Shown here: positions 26,685-36,400 of the stretch, in pieces
Numbering within the stretch: the first letter of the stretch is position 1
How the letters are laid out: each line of letters starts with the position of its first letter
Assembly: GCA_035530135.1 (NCBI GenBank)
Contig: DATKVJ010000088.1
Span: 36,927 to 100,926 of the forward strand
Direction of reading: 5' to 3'
From: CAIYYX01 sp035530135
Lineage (GTDB): Bacteria; Pseudomonadota; Gammaproteobacteria; Burkholderiales; Rhodocyclaceae
DNA length: 64,000 nucleotides
Position numbers and translations under genes: made by a program
The notes under the pieces: model-generated
What the model was told of the DNA's origin: nothing
What the model saw: the letters and a program-made list of their open reading frames with translations, nothing else
Database searches by the model: none

Positions 26685-27243
26685 TGACGATAACTCCCGG
26701 TGACTTAGCGTCACCCTCGACCACGCGGCAAGATTCTTCGATGTCATCGAAGGCTTTCTTTTCTCGCTTACCGGCTGCGATGGCACGCTTCGGGTTTTCA
26801 GCAGCGATGATCTCCCCTATTTCGCTAATTCGATCACCATATGCAAGGTCTTCGCTAAGCGTTTCGTTAAGGATAAATGCCAGGCTATTTTTCAACTTCG
26901 ATGCGGCGCTCCTGGGACGATAGGCAGGTTTCAGGTTGAGCGCTTTCGCCGCGTCACCGTCACGGACGATCGCCTGCATCACACCGGCGAAGTACCTGAA
27001 TAATTCCTGACTGTGCAAAGGCCCAGGCGCGCGGCTCAAGTCTGTTGCGAACCATTTCACGAGGAGTATTGCTGCGCCCTTATCTCCTTTACCTGCATCG
27101 TCGATGGCTTTCACGTAAGCCGGTCGACGCTCTTGGTGGTGCCTGGAGAGTCTGCGGCCGTCGATAACACTGAACCCGGCTGCCTCAAGGGTGGCAAGCG
27201 CATTATTGATGTCCTGTTGGGACGGTTTGGTACAGCCATTCAT
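26677..27243 (-). CDS. Hypothetical protein of the element
   Basis: 188 residues, not recognised. The sequence is soluble and mostly helical. The first half (SQQDINNALATLEAAGFSVI) could hold a helix-turn-helix, but the match is weak. The C-terminal part ends with a lysine-rich helix (KRAIAAGKREKKAFDDIEES). GGAAGGA before the ATG supports the start. The alpA promoter overlaps its 3' end. No function is proposed. Confidence 0.55.
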   Translation of the reverse strand: MNGCTKPSQQDINNALATLEAAGFSVIDGRRLSRHHQERRPAYVKAIDDAGKGDKGAAILLVKWFATDLSRAPGPLHSQELFRYFAGVMQAIVRDGDAAKALNLKPAYRPRSAASKLKNSLAFILNETLSEDLAYGDRISEIGEIIAAENPKRAIAAGKREKKAFDDIEESCRVVEGDAKSPGVIVIT

Positions 27244-27336
27244 GCCCGCATCCTTCCTGCGCCCTTCGATCAGGAGCCGCGCCAGGCCGGCGAAGGAACC
27301 GGCTTTTCGGGGATGAGCCTAGGCGCGGCTAAATCG

Positions 27337-27603
27337 TTACTTCCTGTCTCGCTCGCGGGCTGCTCTCTTACAGGCCAGCGCATCCTCCGGACATTCGAGA
27401 TAATAGGAGAAACCAACGATCTCGCCACACACAAAGTCCAACTCACGATTGCTCTTGGCGGCAGCATATTTCTTCGCAAAGTCGAGAAGTAGGTATTGAA
27501 GGGTGCCCCCAACGCGGGCATCACCGCGCTTAGGGTTACTGAGCCAGCTTATGGCAGCTACAGTGCCAGAATCGCAGCCGTGGCCGTAGGTATCGGTGCT
27601 CAT
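27337..27603 (-). CDS. Hypothetical small protein of the element
   Basis: 88 residues, not recognised. It has three cysteines without a zinc pattern and a helical middle (LQYLLLDFAKKYAAAKSNRE). The ATG overlaps the stop of the preceding small gene by 4 bases, the main evidence that it is translated. It lies between the integrase and the regulator, in the usual accessory position of satellites, where anti-phage or regulatory genes are often found. Nothing in the sequence identifies such a role. Confidence 0.5.
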   Translation of the reverse strand: MSTDTYGHGCDSGTVAAISWLSNPKRGDARVGGTLQYLLLDFAKKYAAAKSNRELDFVCGEIVGFSYYLECPEDALACKRAARERDRK

Positions 27604-27836
27604 GCTGCCCCACCTTCCGTCGCTGCCTCAGCCAAACGCGCGATGGCGACAGAGTCTGTCACCTCAACGAGCATTTCCGCCTTCGCCGCAATCTGATTCG
27701 CAAGGCTATAGGCCGAGCCATCGTCACCAGCGTCAATTAACATGGCGATACCCGCCGCCAAAGCTCCGATCTCGGAAAACCCATCCTGTGCTCGCTGGAG
27801 TGCTTCCTCGTTTCTGCTAGACTTCTTCTTAGCCAT
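27600..27836 (-). CDS. Hypothetical small helical protein of the element
   Basis: 78 residues, not recognised. It has a basic start (MAKKKSSRNEEALQRAQDGF) and then a predicted helical bundle (GALAAGIAMLIDAGDDGSAY, AKAEMLVEVTDSVAIARLAE). GGAG lies upstream of the ATG (minus strand, CACAGGAGATGCAAA). It overlaps the next small gene by 4 bases. This pattern of two small coupled proteins could be a regulatory or toxin-antitoxin-like pair, but no family is seen, so that is only a possibility. Confidence 0.5.
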   Translation of the reverse strand: MAKKKSSRNEEALQRAQDGFSEIGALAAGIAMLIDAGDDGSAYSLANQIAAKAEMLVEVTDSVAIARLAEAATEGGAA

Positions 27837-27936
27837 TTTGCATCTCCTGTGTAGGTGCTTCGTGGTTAGGGCTGGCCCGGCGTTACTGCACCGGGTCGGC
27901 CCGCTTTGCCTGAGTCCGTCAGGCGGCGGTATTGCT

Positions 27937-29196
27937 CTATGCGGCAGATCGCTGGATCGGCACTACCGTGGCTCCCTGGCGCCACGCGTCAGCCAGATCT
28001 GCCCATTGCTGCAGCAGTTCCCGGCGTGCGGCCATTTTCTTCGCGTGGTTGTAGGCGCCCCTGATAACGTCCTTGTCCTTGTGCGCCAGGGTCAATTCGA
28101 TCAGCTCGCTATCGACGTTCGCTTCGTTGAAGTAGGTGGAGAATGTCGAGCGGACGCCATGCGGGGTAAATTTCCCAGCGTAGCCGGCCCGGTTGAATAC
28201 GTCGCGGATGGCCTCATGGGTCAATGGCCGCTCCCGATCCTTCCGGCCAGGGAATACGAAGCGCCCCCGGCCCGTCAAAGGCTGAATGGCACGAAGTAGC
28301 TCGATAGCTTGCCTTGATAGCGGTACCGCATGTACTTTCCGCATCTTCATGCGTGCCGCCGGCACAGTCCATAGGCCGGCCTCGAGGTCGAACTCCTGCC
28401 ACTCTGCGCAGCGCAGTTCAACGGTGCGCACAACCGTCAACCAAAGCAGCTTGGCCGCTATCGTCGTTGCGTGCTCTGCCTGTACCCGCTCTATGGCCTG
28501 GAGAAAAGCGGGTATCTCCTTCGCCGTCAGGTGCTGGATATGCTGCGTTGCCGGCGCCTTGATGCTGAAGCGCAGCGGCCAGGTCGGGTCTGTTTCAAGT
28601 AGAAGTTCGCCGGCAGCGTAGCGGCAAACCCCGCCGATCCAGGTCCGCAACAGCTTGGCGCTGGCCGGAGCGCCGCGCTTCTGTACGCGCTTCAAGACAT
28701 CCTTGACGTGCGCCGGGGTAACGTCCCGGATCGGCAGTGCCCCGATATGCGGGTAGGCATCGGCCGCGAATCGCTGAACGATTTGCCGACGGTAGTTATC
28801 CGACCAGCTTTTGTTCTCGGTAATCCAGGCTTCGGCCACCGCCTTGAACGTGTTGGCCGCCTCGAGGGACCGGCGCAGTTTTTCAGTCCGCTGACTGTGA
28901 GAGGGGTGAATGCCTTGCTTCACCAGCCCCCGGCAGCGTTCCCGTTCGACTCTGGCTTCGCTCAGGGTGAAGCGGCGCCCCTCGCGCCTTGCCTTTGCCT
29001 CATCGTCCGATTCTCCGGCGGGTGGCTGGCAGTAGTCGCCGACAGCGAACAGGTTTTCCTTGTCGTTGATCTTGTAGCGGTAGCGCCACAGCTTTGACCC
29101 ATTGGGGCGGACTTCCAGATACAGCCCGTTGCTGTCTTTGAGCTTGAGCGGCTTGTCACCGGCCTTTGCGTTCCGAATCTCAGTATCCGTGAGCAT
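27937..29196 (-). CDS. Tyrosine-type integrase with DUF4102 N-terminal domain
   Basis: 419 residues. The N-terminal DUF4102 arm-binding domain is clear (LTDTEIRNAKAGDKPLKLKD, SNGLYLEVRPNGSKLWRYRY). The catalytic domain shows the first Arg in LTVVRTVELRCAEW, the HxxR in TPHGVRSTFSTYFNE, the second His in LAHKDKDVIRGAYNHAKK and the Tyr in AYNH. ATG 29196 with GGAGGTGG directly upstream is the start; 36 more in-frame codons extend into the attachment repeat and are rejected. It catalyses integration and excision at the 22-bp repeats. Confidence 0.95.
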   Translation of the reverse strand: MLTDTEIRNAKAGDKPLKLKDSNGLYLEVRPNGSKLWRYRYKINDKENLFAVGDYCQPPAGESDDEAKARREGRRFTLSEARVERERCRGLVKQGIHPSHSQRTEKLRRSLEAANTFKAVAEAWITENKSWSDNYRRQIVQRFAADAYPHIGALPIRDVTPAHVKDVLKRVQKRGAPASAKLLRTWIGGVCRYAAGELLLETDPTWPLRFSIKAPATQHIQHLTAKEIPAFLQAIERVQAEHATTIAAKLLWLTVVRTVELRCAEWQEFDLEAGLWTVPAARMKMRKVHAVPLSRQAIELLRAIQPLTGRGRFVFPGRKDRERPLTHEAIRDVFNRAGYAGKFTPHGVRSTFSTYFNEANVDSELIELTLAHKDKDVIRGAYNHAKKMAARRELLQQWADLADAWRQGATVVPIQRSAA

Positions 29197-29279
29197 TTTC
29201 CACCTCCTAAAGGCCGAAACCCGCGCCGCTATTGGGTTTCCGGCTGTACCCGCTTTTGGTATGACAGTGCGCCCTGTAT

Positions 29280-29301
29280 ATACCCGCTTTTGTACCCGCT
29301 T
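29280..29301 (+). repeat. Right attachment repeat of the element
   Basis: Identical to 20232-20253. It begins 84 bases upstream of the integrase start. A third copy of TACCCGCTTTTG lies inside the element at 29247-29258 and may be an additional integrase-binding site. The argJ terminator lies outside the repeat. Confidence 0.85.
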
Positions 29302-29343
29302 CATAGGCGGCTGTCAATGGAATGTATTGGCTCTCTACGGACT

Positions 29344-29369
29344 AAAAAGCCCGCATTTACGCGGGCTTT
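29344..29369 (-). terminator. Intrinsic terminator of argJ
   Basis: A 9-bp stem, AAAGCCCGC (29346-29354) with GCGGGCTTT (29361-29369), and a 6-base loop are followed by further Ts on the minus strand. It lies 37 bases after the argJ stop and outside the integrated element. Confidence 0.85.
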
Positions 29370-29406
29370 GTGGATGTTGTGGGACTTCCTTGGAATTGCT
29401 GTTTTA

Positions 29407-30645
29407 CTAGCTGCGGTAGTCGGCGTTGATCTTGACGTAGTCGTAGGACAGGTCGCAGGTCCAGACCCGCGCCTGTGCGTCACCGCGGCCGAGGTCCACC
29501 CGCACCGCGATCTCCGCCGGCGCCATCGCCTTCGCGCCCTGCTCCTCGCGGTAGCCGGGCGAGCGGCCGCCGCTTTCCGCCACCAGTACCTCGCCGTCGC
29601 CACTGCCCAGCCAGAGTCTTACGCCCGCGGGGTCGAGGTCGGCTATGCCGGCGTTGCCGATGGCGGCGAGGATGCGGCCGAGATTCGGGTCGGAGGCGAA
29701 GAAGGCGGTCTTGACCAGCGGCGAGTGGGCGATGGCGTAGCCCACGGCCCGGCATTCGGCGCGGCTGGTGCCGCCTTGCACCTCGATCTCGATGAACTTG
29801 GTGGCGCCCTCGCCGTCGCGCACGATGGCCTGCGCCAGCTCGCTCGCCACCGCGATCACGGCTCGCGCCAGCGTCGCGTAGTCGGCGCTGGCGGCGTCGC
29901 TGATTTCGGCATTGCCGGCGGCGCCGCTGGCGATCAGCACGAAGGAGTCGTTGGTCGAGGTGTCGCCGTCCACCGTGATGCAGTTGAACGACTGTTCCGC
30001 GGCTTCCCTGACCAGCCGCTCCAAGAGCGTCTGGCTGACGGCGGCGTCGGTGGCGACGAAGCCGAGCATGGTCGCCATGTTCGGCTCGATCATGCCCGCG
30101 CCCTTGGCCATGCCGGTGACGGCGACGGTCTTGCCGCCGACCGTGACGCTGCGCGAGGCCGCCTTGGCGACGGTGTCGGTGGTCATGATCGCGTGCGCCG
30201 CGTCGAACCAGCCGTCGGCCGAGAGCGCTGCGGCGCAGGCAGGCAGCCCGGCGACGATGCGCTCGACCGGCAGCGGCTCCATGATGACGCCGGTGGAGAA
30301 GGGCAGCACCTGGCTCTCGACGAGCCCGAGGAGCCCGGCCGCGGCGGCACAGGTGGCGCGCGCCGCGGCCAGCCCGGCCGCCCCGGTGCCGGCGTTGGCG
30401 ATGCCGGTGTTGATGACCAGGGCACGGATCGCCCCGGCCGCCAGATGCTCGCGACAGAGCAGAACCGGCGCGGCGCAATAGCGGTTGCGGGTGAACACAC
30501 CGGCGGCGCGGCTGCCCGGGGCCAGTTCGATCAACGTCAGGTCGCGCCGGCCGGGCTTCCTGATGCTGGCGCTGGCGACGCCCAGCCGGACGCCGGCGAC
30601 GGGCAGGAGTTGATCGGCGGGAGGGGTGGCGTAGTTGATGGTCAT
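29407..30645 (-). CDS. argJ: Bifunctional glutamate N-acetyltransferase / N-acetylglutamate synthase ArgJ
   Basis: 412 residues. ArgJ recycles the acetyl group in arginine synthesis, moving it from N-acetylornithine to glutamate. The self-cleavage site sits in GMIEPNMATMLGFVATDAAV (between Ala and the nucleophilic Thr), giving alpha and beta chains. The motifs GVFTRNRYCAAPV, LVINTGIANAGTG, NCITVDGDTSTNDS and the end YVKINADYRS are present. Its terminator is the last host feature before the element's right end. Confidence 0.95.
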   Translation of the reverse strand: MTINYATPPADQLLPVAGVRLGVASASIRKPGRRDLTLIELAPGSRAAGVFTRNRYCAAPVLLCREHLAAGAIRALVINTGIANAGTGAAGLAAARATCAAAAGLLGLVESQVLPFSTGVIMEPLPVERIVAGLPACAAALSADGWFDAAHAIMTTDTVAKAASRSVTVGGKTVAVTGMAKGAGMIEPNMATMLGFVATDAAVSQTLLERLVREAAEQSFNCITVDGDTSTNDSFVLIASGAAGNAEISDAASADYATLARAVIAVASELAQAIVRDGEGATKFIEIEVQGGTSRAECRAVGYAIAHSPLVKTAFFASDPNLGRILAAIGNAGIADLDPAGVRLWLGSGDGEVLVAESGGRSPGYREEQGAKAMAPAEIAVRVDLGRGDAQARVWTCDLSYDYVKINADYRS

Positions 30646-30670
30646 GAATTCGGGCGGGCAAAAGCTCGCA

Positions 30671-33361
30671 TCATAAGGGATTATTCGGGGTTGATTCGCC
30701 GCCGAACACGGTGCGCCACAGCTCGCGCACGGCGGCGACGCGGCTTGCCACCGACTCGCGGGCGACGCGGCCGGGCAGGCTGTTCAGGCGCTGCGCGTGC
30801 TGCGTGCGGCGGTATTCGCGGTAGGCGTCGCCGACGCTCGCGGCCAGCGCCGGCGGGATCAGCCCGAGCCCGCCGGCGATCCGGAGCAGCGCGATGTTGC
30901 CCAGGTTGGCGACGAGCTCGGGATGCTCGCCGGCGTGACCGAGCACCAGATACTGGACGATGAACTCGACGTCGATCAGGCCGCCGGGATCCTGCTTCAG
31001 GTCGAAGCCGTCGTCGGCTTGCGTGGCCTTGGTGGCGTGGGCATCGACCATTTTCTGGCGCATCATTAGAACCTCGCGCCTGAGGTCTTCGAGCTCGCGC
31101 GGCTTTTTCAGGATCTCGGCGCGGATCTGCTCGAAGGCGCTCCCGATGCCGCGATCGCCGGCCGAGAAACGGGCCCGGGTCAGTGCCTGGTGCTCCCACA
31201 CCCAGGCGGATTCGAGCTGGTACTTGCGGAAGGCGTCGAGCGAGCTGACCAGGAGACCCGAGTCGCCGTTCGGCCGCAGCCGCAGGTCGGTCTCGAACAG
31301 GATGCCGGCCGGCGTCCTGCCGGAAATCCAGGTGTTGATGCGCATCGCCAGCCGGGCGTAGATTTGCGCCGCTTCTGGTGACGGGTCGTCGAACAGGAAG
31401 ATCAGGTCGAGGTCGGAGGCGTAACCCAGTTCCTTGCCGCCCAGCTTGCCGTAGCTGATGATGGCGAAGCGCGGCAGCTCGAGGTGGCGCTTGGGCAGCT
31501 TGCGCCAGGCGCAGACGAGGGCGAGATCGAGCATGATGTCGGCCAGCGCCGAGAGGTGGTCAGAGAGCCTCTCCAGCTGCAGCTGGCCGGCGATGTCCTG
31601 GGCCAGGAGGCGCAGCAGCTGGGCGTGATGGGCGTTCCTCATCATGTCCATCTGCTCTTCGGTGTCGGGCTCGGCCGCATCCAGGGCGGCCTGCAGCTGG
31701 CCCTGGAATGCCGCCCAGTCGGGCACCGCTTCGAGCAGGCGCGGATCGAGCAGTTCGTCGAGCAGCAGCGGATGCTGCCCCAGGTAGTCGGCCGCCCAGG
31801 CCGAGGCGCTGGCCAGTTCCGCGACCCGCGCGAGCGCCCGCGGATATTCCAGCAAGAGTTCCAGGTAGGCCGCCCGGCGCGCGATGGCTTCGACGATGCC
31901 CAGGCTGCGCGCGAGCGTCTCGTCCGGGTTTTGCGTCGCGGCGCAGACCTCGACCACTTGCGGCACCAGGGCGTCGAAGCGCTCGCGCACCGTCGCCGCC
32001 AGCTGCTGGTAGCGGCCGGATTGGTGCATGCCGGCCAGACGCTTGGCAACGGCGGCGGGGTCGCGGTAGCCGATGCTGGCGAGCGAGGCCGCCTGGTTCT
32101 CGTTGGCGTGCCAGACCCCTTCGAGCGCGTGGTTGGCCTGGTTGGGGTCGGCGAAAACGGCCTCGAAATGCCTGGAGACGTTGCCGCGATGGTCGTCGAG
32201 TTCGGTCGCGAGCGCCTCGTAGCTGGAATAGCCCATCGCTTGGGCCACCAGCGCCTGATCTTCCGGCTGCTCCGGCATGCTGTGGGTCTGCGCGTCGTCC
32301 AGGTATTGCAGCCGGTGTTCGAGGCGGCGCAGGAAGCCGTAGGCGCTCGTGAGTTCGCGCACCACGTCGGCGGCCAGGGTGCCGCGCCGGGCGAGCAGTG
32401 CCAGCACCTCGAGCGTCGGCCTGATCTGCAGTTGCGTCTCGCGGCCGCCGCGGATCAGCTGGAACACCTGGGCGATGAACTCGATCTCGCGTATGCCGCC
32501 GGGACCGAGCTTGACGTTGCCGGCCATGTCGCGGCGCGCCACTTCGCGCCGGATCTGCGCGTGCAGGCTGCGCATCGCGTTGATCGCGCCGAAGTCGAGA
32601 TATTTGCGGAACACGAAGGGCAGCCGGATAGCCTCCAGTTCCCGCCAGCGGGCATCCGGCTCTCCCAGCGGGCGGGCCTTGATCCAGGCGTAGCGCTCCC
32701 ACTCGCGGCCCTGCGCCACCAGGTAGTTCTCCAGCATCTCGAACGAACACACCAGCGGCCCGGAGTCGCCGTTGGGGCGCAGGCGCATGTCGACGCGGAA
32801 CACCTGGCCCTCGCCGGTGACCTCGGAGATGGCGTTGATCAGGCTGCGGCCCAGGCGGGTGAAAAAATCGAAATTGCTGATCGCGCGCCCGCCCGAACCG
32901 TCGGTCTCGCCGTCTTCGGGGTAGACGAAGATCAGGTCGATGTCGGAGGAGGCGTTGAGTTCGCGTCCGCCCAGCTTGCCCATGGCGATGACGATCAACT
33001 GCTGCTCCTCGCCGGCCTCGGACAGGGGCCGGCCGAAGCGCGCTTTGAGCGCGCTACTCAGGATGGTCAGCGCCCTGGCCACGGCGATCTCGGCGATCAG
33101 CGTCATGGTCTCGGTGACTTCGGCGAGGTCGGCCAGGCCGGCCAGGTCGCGCGCCGCGATCTGGGCGTAGGCGCGCTGCTTGAAGCGGCGCAGTGCGGGT
33201 TTCAGCGTCTCCTCCGTGAGCGGCGGCAGCAGTTGGCCGAGTTCGGGCGCCGAGAGCGGCTCCAGCCAGGCCGAGGCCACCTCGTCTTGGATCCCGGGGC
33301 GGGCCGCGAACAGTCGGCTGAGGTAGCGCGACAGCGGCAGAATGTCGGTTAGGGAGGGCAT
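30671..33361 (-). CDS. glnE: Bifunctional glutamine synthetase adenylyltransferase/deadenylase GlnE
   Basis: 896 residues from ATG 33361. Two nucleotidyltransferase domains are recognisable. The N-terminal one has GKLGGRELNASSDIDLIFVY with its DxD; the C-terminal one has YGKLGGKELGYASDLDLIFLF. A regulatory linker lies between them. The protein adds or removes AMP on GlnA in response to PII. A TTG 15 bases earlier is possible but would leave only 2 bases to a possible start on the other strand. It is divergent from yhdP. Confidence 0.95.
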   Translation of the reverse strand: MPSLTDILPLSRYLSRLFAARPGIQDEVASAWLEPLSAPELGQLLPPLTEETLKPALRRFKQRAYAQIAARDLAGLADLAEVTETMTLIAEIAVARALTILSSALKARFGRPLSEAGEEQQLIVIAMGKLGGRELNASSDIDLIFVYPEDGETDGSGGRAISNFDFFTRLGRSLINAISEVTGEGQVFRVDMRLRPNGDSGPLVCSFEMLENYLVAQGREWERYAWIKARPLGEPDARWRELEAIRLPFVFRKYLDFGAINAMRSLHAQIRREVARRDMAGNVKLGPGGIREIEFIAQVFQLIRGGRETQLQIRPTLEVLALLARRGTLAADVVRELTSAYGFLRRLEHRLQYLDDAQTHSMPEQPEDQALVAQAMGYSSYEALATELDDHRGNVSRHFEAVFADPNQANHALEGVWHANENQAASLASIGYRDPAAVAKRLAGMHQSGRYQQLAATVRERFDALVPQVVEVCAATQNPDETLARSLGIVEAIARRAAYLELLLEYPRALARVAELASASAWAADYLGQHPLLLDELLDPRLLEAVPDWAAFQGQLQAALDAAEPDTEEQMDMMRNAHHAQLLRLLAQDIAGQLQLERLSDHLSALADIMLDLALVCAWRKLPKRHLELPRFAIISYGKLGGKELGYASDLDLIFLFDDPSPEAAQIYARLAMRINTWISGRTPAGILFETDLRLRPNGDSGLLVSSLDAFRKYQLESAWVWEHQALTRARFSAGDRGIGSAFEQIRAEILKKPRELEDLRREVLMMRQKMVDAHATKATQADDGFDLKQDPGGLIDVEFIVQYLVLGHAGEHPELVANLGNIALLRIAGGLGLIPPALAASVGDAYREYRRTQHAQRLNSLPGRVARESVASRVAAVRELWRTVFGGESTPNNPL

Positions 33362-33462
33362 TGGAGTAAAATTCAACTTTGATGCCGGAGAGCGGCCATT
33401 CTAGCCTTGATGCCCGGCCCATGGCCGCAGCCGGGCCGGAGTTACGCGCCGGCGATCCATTC

Positions 33463-36400
33463 ATGCCAGATATCCTGCCCGAAATCATTGCCGTCTCGCG
33501 CCGCCACCCCTGGTGGCGCCGGGCCGCGCGCCTGGTCGCGGGCCTGCTGGTCCTTGGCTATTTCGGCTTCGCGCTGATCTTCCTGAGCCTGCGCTACGCG
33601 ATACTGCCCCACATCGAGGACTACCGCGGCGACATCGCGCGCGCGCTGTCGGGCGCGATCGGGCTGCCGGTGACCATCGCCGGGATCGACGGAGAGTGGC
33701 AGGGTCTGCGTCCGCACCTGGGATTGCGCGGCTTCGCGGTGCGCGACCGTGAAGGCCGACCGGCGCTGACGCTGGACAAGGTCGAGGCGAACGTCTCCTG
33801 GACTTCACTGCTGCATTTCGGCTTGCGCCTTGAAAGGCTAGAGATCGTCTCCCCGTCGCTGACCGTCCGCCGCGATCCGACCGGGCGGATTTTCGTTGCC
33901 GGGCTGGCGCTCTCCAGCCAGAGCCAGGGGGGCGATTTTTCTGCCTGGCTGCTGGCGCAGCATCAGGTCGTGGTGCGCGATGCCGCGATCACCTGGCAGG
34001 ATGAACAGCGCGGCGCGCCGCCGCTGGAGCTCACCCACCTCAACTTCCAATTGCAGAACAATGGCAGCCGCCATCGCTTCGGCCTCACCGCCGATCCGCC
34101 GAAGAATCTGGCGACGAAAATCGACGTGCGCGGCGACTTCAGGGGTAAAGGCCTGGATCAGCCTGACACCTGGCGAGGTCAGGCCTACGCCGAGCTCGAC
34201 TACGCCGATCTCGCCGTCTGGCGCAGCTGGATCGATTATCCGCTGGAACTGCCGCGCGGCAGCGGCGGCATGCGCCTATGGCTGGGCTTTGCGAAAAAAC
34301 AAGTCACCAGTTTCACCGCCGACATCGCGCTGGCCAACGTCGAGTTGCGTCTGGCCCATGATCTGCCGCTGCTCGATCTGCAAAGCGTCAGCGGCCGCTT
34401 GGCCGGCGCGCGCCTGCCGACCGGCTTCAGCGCCAGCGCCAAGCAGCTGGCGCTGACCACGGCCGACGGCATCAAGGTCGAGCCGAGCGACTTCCAGCTC
34501 TCCTGGAGTGCGGGCAAGGGCGCGGCCCCCGCTCAGGGCGAGCTCTCGGCCGACGGCGTAGACCTCGGCGCGTTCGGGCGACTCGCGGCTTTCCTGCCGC
34601 TCGATGCCGGCACGCGCCAGCGGCTGGCCGAGCTCGCGCCGCGCGGCAGGCTCTTCGGCCTCAAGGCATCCTGGAGCGGGACGGCGGCAAAACCGGTGGC
34701 TTACAGCCTGCTCGCCCGCTTCGAGAATCTGGGCATGCACGCCATCGGGCCCTTGCCCAGTGTCGAGGGCCTGACCGGCAGCGTCGATGCCAGCGAGCAG
34801 GGCGGTTCCTTCAGGCTCGCCAGCCATAAGGCGGCAGTCGATCTGCCCGCGGTCTTTGCCGATCCGCATCTCGACTTCGACTCGCTCAATGCCAGAGGCA
34901 GCTGGACGGTGGTCAAGGAGGGTGTCGAGGTCAAGTTGGACAGCCTCGCCTTCGAGAACAAGGACGCCGCCGGCGTCGCCGCCGGCCGCTATCTCGCGCG
35001 CCCGAATGATCCGGGCGACATCGACCTCAGCGCCCGGCTCACCCGCGCCGATGCCGGCGCCGTCTGGCGCTACATGCCGCTGGTGGTGAACAAAGGTGTG
35101 CGCGACTGGCTGCACAGCGCGATCATCGACGGTACGAGCGACGGCACGACGCTGCGCCTGAAGGGCGACCTCACGCGCTTTCCTTTCACCGACCGGTCCG
35201 GCCTGTTCGAGGTCAAGGGTCAGTTCCGGGGGGCCACGCTGCGCTATGCGCCGAACTGGCCGGCGATCAAGGACATCACCGGCACGCTCGAGTTCATCGG
35301 CAAGGGCATGACCATCACCGCCAGTCGCGGCAGCATCTCCGGCGTCACCGTCAGCGACGTCCGCGCCCGGATCGACGACCTCGCCGCGTCGAAGGGCTTG
35401 CTCGATGTCAGCGGCAAGGCCAGTGGTCAGACCGCCGACTTCCTGCGCTTCATCGAGACCAGCCCGGTCGGGGAGCGCATCGATCATTTCACCGCCGGCA
35501 TGGCAGCTTCGGGCAAGGGCGAGCTCGGCCTGAAGCTCGCCCTGCCGCTCGCGCATGTCGCCGACACCAAGATCGATGGCAGCTATCGGTTCGCCAACAA
35601 CCGGCTGGTGCCGGGCGCAGGCATGCCGCCGTTGACCGAGCTCACCGGTCGGCTGCAGTTTTCCGGCGACAGCCTGAGGGCGGACAAGGTGCGGGCGAAG
35701 CTGCTCGACATGCCGCTGACCCTGAACGTGAACAACGGCGGCGACGGGACGGTGGCGCTCACCGCCGACGGCGGCGTCAATATCGCCGCGCTGCGCCGGC
35801 AGTATGCCCAGCCGCTGCTCGATCATCTCTCCGGCAGCACCACCTGGCACGCCAGCGCGCGCGTGCGCAAGCAGAGTATCGATGTCGCGATCGAGAGTCG
35901 GCTTCAGGGCATCACGTCGAGCCTGCCCGAGCCGTTCAACAAGAGCGCGGCGGAGGCCTTGCCGCTGCGCGTCTCACGCAAATTCCTGCCCCAGTCATCG
36001 CGCGATCAGGTCGATCTCACCCTGGGCAACGCCCTGGCCGCCCGTCTGGTCTATCGCCACGGCGGCCAGGGGGTGGAGCGTGGCGCGATCAGCGTCGGCG
36101 AACCGCTGGCCTTGCCCGACAGGGGAGTGCTGCTGGCGGTCAAGCTGAAGCGGATCGACGCCGATTTCTGGCGTCGCCTGCAGACCGAGTCTGGTGACCG
36201 CGGGATGCTGCCGCTCACCGCGGTGAGCATCAAGGCGCAGCAACTGACCATCTTCGGCCACGCCTTGAACGATCTCGCGCTCAAGGCCAGTCCGAGAGAC
36301 GGCGGCTGGCACGCCGAGGTGAAGAGCCGGGAGCTCGCCGGCGCCCTCGACTGGCGCGGCGCTGGCGCCGGTCGCCTCACGGGCCACTTGAGTCGGCTGG

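Larger units (their letters stand above)
20232..29301. mobile_element. Integrated phage-satellite-like element, 9.07 kb
   Basis: The ends are perfect 22-bp direct repeats (20232-20253 and 29280-29301), with a tyrosine integrase next to the right end. All genes are on the minus strand, in this order from the integrase: integrase, two small overlapping genes, a 188-residue unknown, AlpA regulator, zinc-finger protein, TOPRIM primase, DUF3987 protein, palindromic gap, small terminase, zinc ribbon, coiled-coil protein and Mu gpP-like baseplate hub. Many junctions overlap by 4 bases. There is no portal, capsid, large terminase or tail tube. The int-alpA-pri-rep-terS order fits Gram-negative phage-inducible islands; a strongly deleted prophage is the alternative. 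Confidence 0.85.

Noticed and set aside
29273..29288. LexA-box-like CTGTATATACCC before the integrase
   Set aside because: Only the left half matches; there is no ACAG half at the right spacing, and the site overlaps the attachment repeat.
29197..29304. 36 extra N-terminal codons of the integrase
   Set aside because: They extend into the attachment repeat, and a strong GGAGGTGG lies just before ATG 29196, which gives the normal DUF4102 start.
31484..33352. 622-codon open frame on the plus strand opposite glnE
   Set aside because: It is a shadow of glnE, with Gln/Arg/Gly-rich composition and no ribosome site.
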